Of a stretch of 39,432 nt of DNA, positions 15,239-22,624 are shown one piece after another. The stretch is from JACCZX01 sp038216465 (GTDB taxonomy: Bacteria > Pseudomonadota > Gammaproteobacteria > Burkholderiales > Burkholderiaceae_F). The DNA is taken from NCBI GenBank assembly GCA_038216465.1, contig JBBQQC010000026.1, forward strand, positions 1 to 39,432, read 5' to 3'. The notes below the pieces were generated by a model. That model made no database searches and had not been told where the DNA came from. It saw only the letters and a list, made by a program, of their open reading frames with translations. Position 1 is the stretch's first letter; each line of letters starts with the position of its first letter. The translations under genes and the position numbers were made by a program.

Positions 15239-16090
15239 ATGCGCTTTCGCCGCCGAAAACCCCGCCCGTTCGGCTTGCAGGCCGCGCCCACACTGGACGA
15301 CGTTCCGCTCATCGCGCGTCGCAGGCGCGGCATCTACCTGTTGCCGAATCTGTTCACGCTGGGCAATCTGTTCGCGGGATTTTTCGCGATCGTGCAGGCG
15401 ATGAATCAGCGCTTCGAACTCGCTGCCCTTGCGATATTCGCGGCGATCGTGCTCGATGGCATGGATGGTCGCGTGGCGCGCCTTACGAACACGCAGAGCG
15501 CGTTCGGCGAGCAGTTCGATTCGCTGTCCGATATGACGTCCTTCGGAGTTGCGCCGGCGCTCGTGATGTATGAGTGGGCACTGCAGGACCTCGGGCGGCT
15601 GGGCTGGGCCGGCGCGTTCGTCTATTGCGCCGGTGCGGCCCTGAGGTTGGCGCGCTTTAACGCGAATCTGGGTGTGGTCGACAAGCGATTCTTTCAGGGA
15701 TTGCCGAGCCCGTCGGCAGCGGCATTGATTGCGGGTTTCGTCTGGCTGGCGGTCGATAACAAATTCACGATTCGAGAGGCGTGGCTGCCTTGGGTGGCCT
15801 TGGTCCTTACCATTTACGCCGGCTTCACGATGGTATCCAGCGCGCCTTTTTACAGCGGCAAGAGCTTTCAGGTGGGGCGCAGTGTTCCATTCTGGGTAAT
15901 GGTGGCGGCGATCGGATTGGTTGTCGTCATCTCTTCCGATCCGCCTGTCGTGCTGTTCACGTTGTTTTGCTGTTATGCGCTGTCCGGCTACCTTTACCTG
16001 GCCTGGCGTTGGTACCGACGCGAACCGAATCCGGTCAAAGCTGCTGCGAAGCCACCGCCGCTTCCGGAGGCCCCCGCCAAGCCGGATTGA
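15239..16090 (+). CDS. pssA: CDP-diacylglycerol--serine O-phosphatidyltransferase
   Basis: This 283-aa integral membrane enzyme makes phosphatidylserine from CDP-diacylglycerol and L-serine, the step before psd. The CDP-alcohol phosphatidyltransferase signature is complete: DGRVAR, then G eight residues on, then D and D (the segment from DGMDGRVAR to EQFDSLSD, about residues 73-98). Six to eight hydrophobic spans follow. The N-terminus is basic (MRFRRRKPRP) and the C-terminal tail is Pro/Ala-rich, both common in betaproteobacterial members. It is the membrane-embedded (Bacillus) type and not the E. coli soluble type. The next gene, leuA, appears to have its own promoter. Confidence 0.94.
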   Translation: MRFRRRKPRPFGLQAAPTLDDVPLIARRRRGIYLLPNLFTLGNLFAGFFAIVQAMNQRFELAALAIFAAIVLDGMDGRVARLTNTQSAFGEQFDSLSDMTSFGVAPALVMYEWALQDLGRLGWAGAFVYCAGAALRLARFNANLGVVDKRFFQGLPSPSAAALIAGFVWLAVDNKFTIREAWLPWVALVLTIYAGFTMVSSAPFYSGKSFQVGRSVPFWVMVAAIGLVVVISSDPPVVLFTLFCCYALSGYLYLAWRWYRREPNPVKAAAKPPPLPEAPAKPD

Positions 16091-16095
16091 CGCAG

Positions 16096-16124
16096 TTGTT
16101 AGGGCGCCAGTTTGGCTTTAAACT
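16096..16124 (+). promoter_or_regulatory. Candidate promoter of the leuA leader transcript
   Basis: TTGTTA (16096-16101) and TAAACT (16119-16124) are separated by 17 bp, each matching consensus at four of six bases. Transcription would start near 16131, only a couple of bases before the leader peptide ATG at 16133. The leader would then be translated from a very short or absent 5' untranslated region. This fits the lack of a ribosome binding site there. Confidence 0.45.
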
Positions 16125-16132
16125 GATCGCGC

Positions 16133-16219
16133 ATGAATTGCAATAACGTCACAATTTCGGCCGCGCCCTATTTGCTGCACTCGCTGCTGCTGCCGCTGCT
16201 GCGCCCCGCGCGCAGATAA
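16133..16219 (+). CDS. leuL: leuA leader peptide (leucine-rich attenuation peptide), 28 aa
   Basis: This short open frame lies between pssA and leuA and is too small for ordinary gene finding. Codons 14-23 read LLHSLLLPLL: seven leucines in ten codons (one TTG, six CTG). The peptide ends PARR before TAA. An in-frame TGA at 16124-16126 means the ATG at 16133 is the first possible start. A leucine-codon cluster just upstream of the first leucine-specific enzyme gene is the hallmark of leu attenuation, where ribosome speed over Leu codons reports leucyl-tRNA supply. No Shine-Dalgarno sequence is visible, which suits leaderless translation from the promoter just upstream. Composition and position make this convincing; expression is unproven. 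Confidence 0.72.
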   Translation: MNCNNVTISAAPYLLHSLLLPLLRPARR

Positions 16220-16302
16220 CTTACTCCCACAATTTGTGTACTACCGCGCCTGAGCCGCGAGCCGGGCGAGGAAAACTTCGACCGTAGTCGCCGGAGCCCT
16301 TG
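16199..16302 (+). promoter_or_regulatory. Alternative stem region downstream of the leuA leader peptide
   Basis: CTGCGC (16199-16204) pairs with GCGCAG (16210-16215) across the end of the leader frame. Its second arm can instead pair through GCGCG (16208-16212) with CGCGC (16245-16249). CGCC (16247-16250) can pair with GGCG (16265-16268), which can also pair with CGCC (16289-16292) next to the leuA ribosome binding site GGAG (16293-16296). This is a chain of mutually exclusive stems, as in attenuators, but there is no T-run. Control might therefore act on initiation or through Rho. GC-rich DNA gives such short pairings by chance, so confidence is modest. Confidence 0.4.
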
Positions 16303-17853
16303 ATGAACGACCGTTTGATCATTTTCGATACGACCTTGCGCGATGGCGAGCAAAGCCCCGGCGCCTCGATGACGCGTGAAGAAAAGCTGCGCATCGCAAA
16401 GCAGCTTGAACGGCTGCGGGTCGACGTGATCGAGGCCGGCTTCGCGGCGTCGTCGAACGGCGACTTCGATGCGGTGAAATCGATCGCAGGCGCGATCAAG
16501 GATTCGATCGTCTGCTCACTGGCGCGCGCCAATGATCGCGACATCAGCCGCGCCGCGGAAGCGTTGCAGGGGGCCAAAGCCCAACGCATCCATACGTTCA
16601 TCGCAACGTCGGCGCTGCACATGGAAAAGAAATTGCGCATGTCGCCGGAGCAGGTTTACGAGCAGGCAAGGCTGTCGGTGCGCTTTGCGCGCCAGTTCAC
16701 CGACGACGTCGAGTTTTCGCCCGAGGATGGCTACCGCTCCGACCCTGATTTTCTGTGCCGCGTGCTGGAAGCGGCAATCACGGAGGGCGCAACCACCATC
16801 AATATTCCCGACACGGTCGGCTACGCAGTGCCCGAGCTGTACGGACAATTTCTGCGCATGCTGCGCGAACGCGTGCCGAATTCTGACAAAGCGGTGTGGA
16901 GCGTGCATTGTCACAACGATCTCGGCATGGCAGTCGCCAACTCGCTGGCGGGTGTGATGATCGGCGGCGCGCGTCAGGTCGAGTGCACGATCAACGGTCT
17001 CGGCGAGCGCGCGGGCAACTGCTCGCTGGAAGAGGTCGTGATGGCGGTGCGCACGCGGCGCGACTTCTTCGGGCTCGATGTCGGTGTCGACACGACACAG
17101 ATCGTGCCGGCATCGAAGCTGGTGGCCGGCATTACAGGATTCGCCGTGCAGCCGAACAAGGCGGTCGTCGGCGCCAACGCATTTGCTCACGCCTCCGGCA
17201 TTCACCAGGACGGGGTGTTGAAGGCGCGCGACACGTACGAGATCATGCGCGCCGAGGATGTCGGGTGGAGCGCCAACAAGATCGTGCTGGGCAAGCTGTC
17301 GGGCCGCAATGCGTTCAAGCAGCGCGTGAACGAGCTCGCGATTCCGCTAGAGAGCGAAACGGAACTGAACGCAGCCTTCGCCGCCTTCAAGGAACTCGCC
17401 GACCGCAAGTCCGAGATATTCGACGAAGATATTCAGGCGTTGTTCTCGGATGAAGCAGTGACCCCGCACGACGAGCATTTCAAGCTGATCTCGATGATGC
17501 AGAGATCCGAAACCGGGGTACGCCCGCACGCGAAGGTTGTGTTCTCGATCGGCGCCGAAAAGATCGCGGCCGAATCGGACGGCAACGGGCCGGTCGACGC
17601 GTCGCTGAAAGCCATCGAAAGCCGGGTGAAAAGCGGTTGTGAGCTGTTGCTGTATTCGGTCAATGCGATCACGACCGGTACCGAAGCGCAGGGGGAGGTC
17701 ACCGTCCGCCTCGCGCGCGCGGGTCGTATCGTCAACGGGACGGGTGCCGATCCGGACATTATTGCGGCGTCGGCCAAGGCGTACCTGAACGCGCTGAACA
17801 AGCTCTATATGACGGGTGAGCGGTTAAATCCGCAAACGTCGGACGCCCGCTGA
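16303..17853 (+). CDS. leuA: 2-isopropylmalate synthase
   Basis: This 516-aa enzyme condenses 2-ketoisovalerate with acetyl-CoA, the committed step of leucine synthesis. The catalytic barrel begins with DTTLRDGEQSPG (residues 9-20), has the metal-binding HCHND at 202-206, and carries NGLGERAGNCSLEE. The linker subdomains contain HASGIHQDG. The C-terminal region (about 390-510) is the LeuA dimer domain that binds leucine for feedback inhibition. The ATG at 16303 has GGAG 6 nt upstream; a TTG just before it could add one residue. It is preceded by its own promoter and leucine leader, so expression probably responds to leucine supply in addition to allosteric control. Confidence 0.97.
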   Translation: MNDRLIIFDTTLRDGEQSPGASMTREEKLRIAKQLERLRVDVIEAGFAASSNGDFDAVKSIAGAIKDSIVCSLARANDRDISRAAEALQGAKAQRIHTFIATSALHMEKKLRMSPEQVYEQARLSVRFARQFTDDVEFSPEDGYRSDPDFLCRVLEAAITEGATTINIPDTVGYAVPELYGQFLRMLRERVPNSDKAVWSVHCHNDLGMAVANSLAGVMIGGARQVECTINGLGERAGNCSLEEVVMAVRTRRDFFGLDVGVDTTQIVPASKLVAGITGFAVQPNKAVVGANAFAHASGIHQDGVLKARDTYEIMRAEDVGWSANKIVLGKLSGRNAFKQRVNELAIPLESETELNAAFAAFKELADRKSEIFDEDIQALFSDEAVTPHDEHFKLISMMQRSETGVRPHAKVVFSIGAEKIAAESDGNGPVDASLKAIESRVKSGCELLLYSVNAITTGTEAQGEVTVRLARAGRIVNGTGADPDIIAASAKAYLNALNKLYMTGERLNPQTSDAR

Positions 17854-17857
17854 GCGG

Positions 17858-17877
17858 CGGTCGGCGTTCGCCGGCCG
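17858..17877 (+). terminator. GC-rich hairpin after leuA, weak terminator candidate
   Basis: CGGTCGGCG (17858-17866) and CGCCGGCCG (17869-17877) can form an 8- to 9-bp stem starting 5 nt after the leuA stop, with one G-T pair. No T-run follows, so it could stabilise the mRNA end or assist Rho, but it is not a clear intrinsic terminator. Confidence 0.35.
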
Positions 17878-17911
17878 CGCCACGCATCGATTCGCCCGGT
17901 CGTGCCTGCGC

Positions 17912-17917
17912 TACAAT
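17912..17917 (+). promoter_or_regulatory. Candidate -10 element of the rpsO promoter
   Basis: TACAAT matches the -10 consensus at five of six bases and lies 66 nt before the rpsO start. A -35 is poor (GATTCG 17889-17894 at 17-bp spacing). It is the only good -10 in the gap. It leaves a leader of about 58 nt, where S15 autoregulation would act if present. Confidence 0.4.
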
Positions 17918-17982
17918 TACCTGCTTTTCACGGCACGGCCATCCTTCCGTGTCCGCGTGTGAAGTTCACTGAAAGGGATGCT

Positions 17983-18252
17983 ATGTCAGTTGCTGATATC
18001 AACAAGTCGGAAATCGTCGCCAAGTATCAACGCGCGCAAGCCGACACCGGATCGCCGGAAGTGCAGATCGCGCTGCTTACCGCGCGCATCAACGAATTGA
18101 CCGATCACTTCAAGGCGCACGTCAAGGACCATCACTCGCGTCGCGGTCTGCTGAAGATGGTCAGCCGGCGGCGCAAATTGCTGGATTATCTGAAAGGCAA
18201 GAACCCCGATTCCTATAAGGGGTTGATCGATTCTCTCGGACTGCGCAAATAG
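17983..18252 (+). CDS. rpsO: 30S ribosomal protein S15
   Basis: This 89-aa protein binds 16S rRNA at the central domain junction early in small-subunit assembly. Family marks are DTGSPEVQIALLTARI, NELTDHFKAHVKDHHSRRGLL and VSRRRKLLDYL, and the length is exactly standard. The ATG at 17983 has AAGGGA about 5 nt upstream; a start at 17902 in the same frame is non-homologous and rejected. It precedes pnp, the classical rpsO-pnp arrangement, with an intrinsic hairpin in between. In E. coli S15 represses its own translation. I do not see enough here to claim the same structure. Confidence 0.98.
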   Translation: MSVADINKSEIVAKYQRAQADTGSPEVQIALLTARINELTDHFKAHVKDHHSRRGLLKMVSRRRKLLDYLKGKNPDSYKGLIDSLGLRK

Positions 18253-18272
18253 TGTCCGATATCAAACACCCG

Positions 18273-18304
18273 AGCCCGTGCGGAATGTTCTGCGCGGGCT
18301 TTTT
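18273..18304 (+). terminator. Intrinsic terminator between rpsO and pnp
   Basis: AGCCCGTGC (18273-18281) and GCGCGGGCT (18292-18300) form a 9-bp stem with one G-T pair and a 10-nt loop, followed by five T residues ending at 18304. It lies 20 nt past the rpsO stop and 47 nt before the pnp ATG. As in enterobacteria, it is probably partial, setting the ratio of S15 to PNPase. Confidence 0.8.
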
Positions 18305-18351
18305 GCGTTCTATCGATGCGATCGAACGCTGCGAATGACAAAGGAAAGAGA

Positions 18352-20463
18352 ATGTTTGAGAAGGTGACGAAAAGCTTTGCGTATGGCGCGCACACGGTGA
18401 CGCTGGAAACCGGCGAGATCGCTCGCCAGTCGGATGGTGCGGTGCTGTGCTCGATCGGCGATACGGTCATCCTGGCCACGGTAGTGGCGCGCAGGGAAGC
18501 GAAAGCGGGGCAGGATTTCTTTCCGCTGACGGTCGACTACGTCGAGAAGACCTATGCCGCGGGTCGCATCCCCGGCGGATTTTTCAAGCGCGAAGGGCGG
18601 CCGTCGGAGAAGGAGACCCTGACGTCTCGCTTGATCGATCGGCCGCTGCGCCCGCTGTTCCCGGACGGCTTCTACAACGAAGTCCAGGTGGTGATTCATG
18701 TGCTCTCGGTCGATGCCGAGATCGACTCGGACATTCCGGCGTTGATCGGCGCCTCGGCAGCGGTATCGCTGGCGGGCATTCCGTTCAAGGGCCCGATCGG
18801 TGCGGCGCGCGTCGGCTATGTCGATGGTCAATATGTAATCAATCCGACCGCGACGCAGCTGAAGGCCTCGCAATTGAATCTAGTCGTTGCCGGTACCGAG
18901 CGTGCCGTTCTAATGGTCGAGTCTGAAGCCGACCAGTTGCCCGAAGACGTCATGCTCGGTGGCGTAATGCATGGTCATCAGCAGATGCAGGCCGTGATCA
19001 ATGCGATTCACGATCTGGTGCGCGACGCGGGCAAGCCCGCATGGGACTGGAAGCCTGCGGCAAAGAACGAAGCGCTGATGGCGTCGTTGGTGCAAAGTGC
19101 GGGTGCCTCGTTGCGCGACGCCTATCAGATGCGCAGCAAGCAGGCGCGGTCGAACCGCATCAAGGAGATTTATTCGGCTGCATCGAGCGCCGCGGGCGCC
19201 GAAGTCGATGGCAACGAAGTCAACAACATCCTGTTTGACCTCGAGGCGAAAATCGTTCGCAGCCAGATCCTGGACGGCGAACCCCGCATTGACGGGCGCG
19301 ATACGCGCACCGTGCGGCCGATCGAGATTCGGCTCGGCGTTTTGCCGCGTACGCATGGCTCGGCTCTCTTTACGCGCGGTGAGACGCAGGCGCTGGTGAT
19401 CGCCACGCTCGGCACCAAACAGGACGAGCAGATCATCGACGCTTTGCAGGGCGAGTACCGCGAACGCTTCATGCTTCACTACAACATGCCACCGTTTGCG
19501 ACCGGTGAAACCGGCAGAGTCGGTGCGCCGAAACGGCGCGAGGTCGGTCACGGCCGGCTGGCGAAGCGCGCGCTGCTGGCATGTCTGCCGTCGTACGAAG
19601 ACTTTCAATACTCGCTGCGCGTTGTGGCCGAAATCACCGAATCGAACGGTTCGTCGTCGATGGCGTCGGTGTGCGGCGGCTGTCTGGCGCTGATGGACGC
19701 CGGCGTGCCGATGAAGGCTCACGTGGCCGGCGTCGCGATGGGGCTGATCAAGGAAGGCAACAAGTTCGCCGTGCTGACCGACATCCTCGGTGATGAAGAT
19801 CACCTGGGCGATATGGACTTCAAGGTGGCGGGTACCGCAACCGGCGTCACCGCGTTGCAGATGGACATCAAGATCGAAGGCATCACGCGCGAAATCATGC
19901 AGGTCGCGCTGGCGCAGGCGAAGGAAGCGCGTATGCACATCCTGCAGAAGATGCAGGACGCGATCGGAGCGTCGCGCGGCGAGTTGTCCGCGTTTGCGCC
20001 GCGCATGATCAAGATGAAGATCAATCCGGAGAAGATTCGCGATGTGATCGGCAAGGGAGGCGCAGTCATTCGTGCGCTGACCGAAGAAACCGGCACGCAG
20101 ATCGACATCGAAGACGATGGCACGATCATCATTGCCAGCGTAGATCAGGAAAAGGGTCGCGAGGCCCAGCGTCGTATTGCCGAGCTGACGGCGGAGGTCG
20201 AAGTCGGCCGCGTTTACGACGGCACCGTGCTGCGCCTGCTCGACTTCGGCGCGATCGTGCAGATCCTGCCGGGCAAGGACGGCTTGCTGCACATTTCGCA
20301 AATCGCCAACGAACGGGTCAATGCTGTTGCTGACTATCTAAAGGAAGGTCAGGCGGTCAAGGTCAAGGTGATCGAGGCCGATGAAAAAGGGCGCGTACGG
20401 TTGTCGATGAAGGCCGTCGGCGGCGACGGCGCCGCGGCCGCCGCGGCGGCACAGCAACAATAG
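18352..20463 (+). CDS. pnp: Polyribonucleotide nucleotidyltransferase (PNPase)
   Basis: This 703-aa phosphorolytic 3'-5' exoribonuclease is a core enzyme of mRNA decay. Domains in order are an RNase PH-like domain 1, a helical linker, and RNase PH-like domain 2 with the active-site region PPFATGETGRVGAPKRREVGH. A KH domain follows (MKINPEKIRDVIGKGG, Gly-Lys-Gly-Gly at 567-570), then an S1 RNA-binding domain from about residue 618 (GRVYDGTVLRLLDFGAIVQI). The C-terminus is a short Ala/Gln tail. AAGGA precedes the ATG at 18352; a start at 18316 is non-homologous. PNPase often cleaves its own leader after RNase III. The rpsO-pnp hairpin is the natural place to look for that, but no RNase III site is claimed. 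Confidence 0.98.
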   Translation: MFEKVTKSFAYGAHTVTLETGEIARQSDGAVLCSIGDTVILATVVARREAKAGQDFFPLTVDYVEKTYAAGRIPGGFFKREGRPSEKETLTSRLIDRPLRPLFPDGFYNEVQVVIHVLSVDAEIDSDIPALIGASAAVSLAGIPFKGPIGAARVGYVDGQYVINPTATQLKASQLNLVVAGTERAVLMVESEADQLPEDVMLGGVMHGHQQMQAVINAIHDLVRDAGKPAWDWKPAAKNEALMASLVQSAGASLRDAYQMRSKQARSNRIKEIYSAASSAAGAEVDGNEVNNILFDLEAKIVRSQILDGEPRIDGRDTRTVRPIEIRLGVLPRTHGSALFTRGETQALVIATLGTKQDEQIIDALQGEYRERFMLHYNMPPFATGETGRVGAPKRREVGHGRLAKRALLACLPSYEDFQYSLRVVAEITESNGSSSMASVCGGCLALMDAGVPMKAHVAGVAMGLIKEGNKFAVLTDILGDEDHLGDMDFKVAGTATGVTALQMDIKIEGITREIMQVALAQAKEARMHILQKMQDAIGASRGELSAFAPRMIKMKINPEKIRDVIGKGGAVIRALTEETGTQIDIEDDGTIIIASVDQEKGREAQRRIAELTAEVEVGRVYDGTVLRLLDFGAIVQILPGKDGLLHISQIANERVNAVADYLKEGQAVKVKVIEADEKGRVRLSMKAVGGDGAAAAAAAQQQ

Positions 20464-20479
20464 GTTCGCTAGTTTCATG

Positions 20480-20507
20480 GGCGCCGGCAACGGCGCCGTG
20501 GTCTTTT
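20480..20507 (+). terminator. GNRA-capped hairpin after pnp
   Basis: GGCGCCG (20480-20486), loop GCAA, CGGCGCC (20491-20497) is a perfect 7-bp stem with a stable tetraloop, beginning 16 nt past the pnp stop. A TCTTTT stretch follows after a 5-nt gap (20502-20507) and runs directly into the next ATG. It is a plausible weak terminator, and it also occupies the leader of the next gene. Confidence 0.5.
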
Positions 20508-22613
20508 ATGAATCGCCTTGCAACTGGCGCACTTGCTCTGCTTGCCGTGGCGTGGGCAACCGCGTCGGCACAGACTCCGATGCCTACCGAACTTGCAGAC
20601 CCCTACCTTTGGCTCGAGGAAGTCGACGGCGCGCGCGCCCTCGACTTTGCACGCGCCGTCAGCGCACGCACGCTAGCGGACCTAACCAAGCGTACTGAGT
20701 TTGCGCAGATTCGCGATGAGGTGCGCGAGGTGCTCGACTCGCGCGAGCGGATTGCAGAGGTCGCCGTGCATGGCGACCATCTCTACAACTTCTGGCAGGA
20801 CGGCGCCAACCCGCGCGGGCTCTGGCGGCGGACGACGTGGGCCGAATACCGGAAGCCGCAGCCCGAGTGGGAAACAGTGCTCGACGTTGATGCGCTGGCG
20901 CGTAGCGAGACCGAAAACTGGGTCTGGAAGAGCGCGGAGTGCCTGCCTCCGCGCGGCGATCGGTGTCTGCTCGGCCTGTCGCGCGGTGGCGGTGATGCGA
21001 TCGTCGTGCGCGAGTTCGACCTCGCCCAGCGGAAATTCGTGACCGACGGATTCGTTTTGCCGGAGGCCAAATCGGACGTCACCTGGCGCGACCTCGACAC
21101 GATCTACGTCGGCACCGACTTTGGCCCCGGAAGCATGACCGACAGCGGCTACGCGCGCATCGTCAAGCGCTGGAGTCGTGGCACGCCGCTCGCACAGGCC
21201 GTTACCGTCTTTGAAGGACAGCGTAGCGACGTCGGCGTCGACCCGTGGGTCGAGCACGATATCCGTGAGAGAGGCGCGCGGATCACCGAGGGTGTGCGGC
21301 GCGCGATCGCGTTTTACAACAGCGAATTGTTCGTGCTGCGCGACGGTGCGCCGGTGCGGGTCGCGGTCCCGAACGATGCGGATGCGCAGATCGTGGGGCA
21401 ATGGCTGATCGTGCGATTGCGATCCGCATGGGAAATCAACGGCCGCTCCTATGCCGCGGGTGCGCTGATCGTGGTGCATGCGCTCGAGTTCCTGGCTGGC
21501 AAGCGAGTGTTCGACGTCTTATTCGAGCCGACTGCGCGCACCGCCCTGCAAAACTGGTCTGCCACCCGCAACACGATCGTGCTGGACGTTCTCGACAATG
21601 TTCGCAGCCGCGTATTTGTAGCGACACCGGCGGAAAACGGCTGGCTCCGCCAGGAAGTAGCGCTGCCGTCGGTCGGGGCTGCGAGCGGGCGGCCGGTCGA
21701 TCGCCACGAATCCGATCAGATCTTCATCACGTACCAGGATTTTCTGACGCCGCCGACGTTGTTTATCGGCACGGCGAGCCGGCCGGTCGAGAAACTGAAG
21801 TCGATGCCGGCGTTTTTCGACGCGTCGAGCATGACGGCGCAACAGCTGGAAGCCACGTCGCGCGACGGCACTCGCGTGCCGTATTTCGTGGTCGGACCCA
21901 GGGGAGTGAGGAATGCGCCGACGATGCTCTATGGCTACGGCGGCTTCGAGATCGCGATGGAACCGTTCTATAGCGGCGCGCTGGGGCGCGCATGGCTGGC
22001 ACGCGGTGGCGTGCTGGTGATAGCGAACATTCGCGGCGGCGGAGAGTTTGGGCCGCCATGGCACCAGGCGGCATTGAAGGAAAAACGCCAGAACGCATTC
22101 GATGATTTCATTGCGATCGCCGAGGATCTTGCGCGGCGTGGTATCGCGCAGCCGCAACAGATCGGCATCCGCGGCGGCAGCAACGGAGGCTTGCTTGTCG
22201 GCGCCGCGCTGACGCAACGGCCGGAGCTGTTCGGTGCGGCGGTAGCCCAGGTGCCGCTACTTGATATGAGGCGGTACAACAAGTTGCTGGCCGGCGCGAG
22301 CTGGATGGCGGAATACGGAGATCCCGATGTGCCGGAGCAGTGGGCCTACATCTCCAAGTATTCGCCGTATCAGAACGTGCGCAAAGACGTGCGCTACCCG
22401 CCGACTCTGTTCGTGACCTCGACGCGCGACGATCGCGTGCACCCGGCACATGCGCGCAAGATGTTCGCCCGCATGCGTGAGCAGGGACACGACGTCTGGT
22501 ACTACGAGAATATCGAAGGGGGTCACGGCGCGGCGTCGAATAATGAGCAGCGGGCGCTGATGACGGCGATCGAATACACGTTCTTGTGGAAACATCTCGG
22601 GGGCCGGCCGTGA
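20508..22613 (+). CDS. Prolyl oligopeptidase family serine peptidase (S9A), probably exported
   Basis: This 701-aa protein has a signal peptide (about residues 1-21, ending ATASA), a beta-propeller region (about 70-420) and a C-terminal alpha/beta-hydrolase domain. The catalytic triad is visible: Ser558 in RGGSNGG, Asp at 641 or 642 in STRDDRVHP, and His673 in IEGGHGAA. The N-terminal PYLWLEEVDGARALDF is typical of S9A enzymes, which cleave short peptides after proline. Export distinguishes it from cytosolic forms, so it probably degrades periplasmic peptides. No ribosome binding site of note precedes the ATG, which sits just past the pnp hairpin. The next gene starts within 12 nt. Confidence 0.92.
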   Translation: MNRLATGALALLAVAWATASAQTPMPTELADPYLWLEEVDGARALDFARAVSARTLADLTKRTEFAQIRDEVREVLDSRERIAEVAVHGDHLYNFWQDGANPRGLWRRTTWAEYRKPQPEWETVLDVDALARSETENWVWKSAECLPPRGDRCLLGLSRGGGDAIVVREFDLAQRKFVTDGFVLPEAKSDVTWRDLDTIYVGTDFGPGSMTDSGYARIVKRWSRGTPLAQAVTVFEGQRSDVGVDPWVEHDIRERGARITEGVRRAIAFYNSELFVLRDGAPVRVAVPNDADAQIVGQWLIVRLRSAWEINGRSYAAGALIVVHALEFLAGKRVFDVLFEPTARTALQNWSATRNTIVLDVLDNVRSRVFVATPAENGWLRQEVALPSVGAASGRPVDRHESDQIFITYQDFLTPPTLFIGTASRPVEKLKSMPAFFDASSMTAQQLEATSRDGTRVPYFVVGPRGVRNAPTMLYGYGGFEIAMEPFYSGALGRAWLARGGVLVIANIRGGGEFGPPWHQAALKEKRQNAFDDFIAIAEDLARRGIAQPQQIGIRGGSNGGLLVGAALTQRPELFGAAVAQVPLLDMRRYNKLLAGASWMAEYGDPDVPEQWAYISKYSPYQNVRKDVRYPPTLFVTSTRDDRVHPAHARKMFARMREQGHDVWYYENIEGGHGAASNNEQRALMTAIEYTFLWKHLGGRP

Positions 22614-22624
22614 GCTCGACCTCG

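Noticed and set aside
17858..17877. Intrinsic terminator of leuA
   Set aside because: The stem is strong but no T-run follows, so it is listed only as a weak candidate.
18910..20301. 463-aa open frame on the minus strand opposite pnp
   Set aside because: It is an antisense shadow with compositional bias and no domain; pnp is intact on the plus strand.
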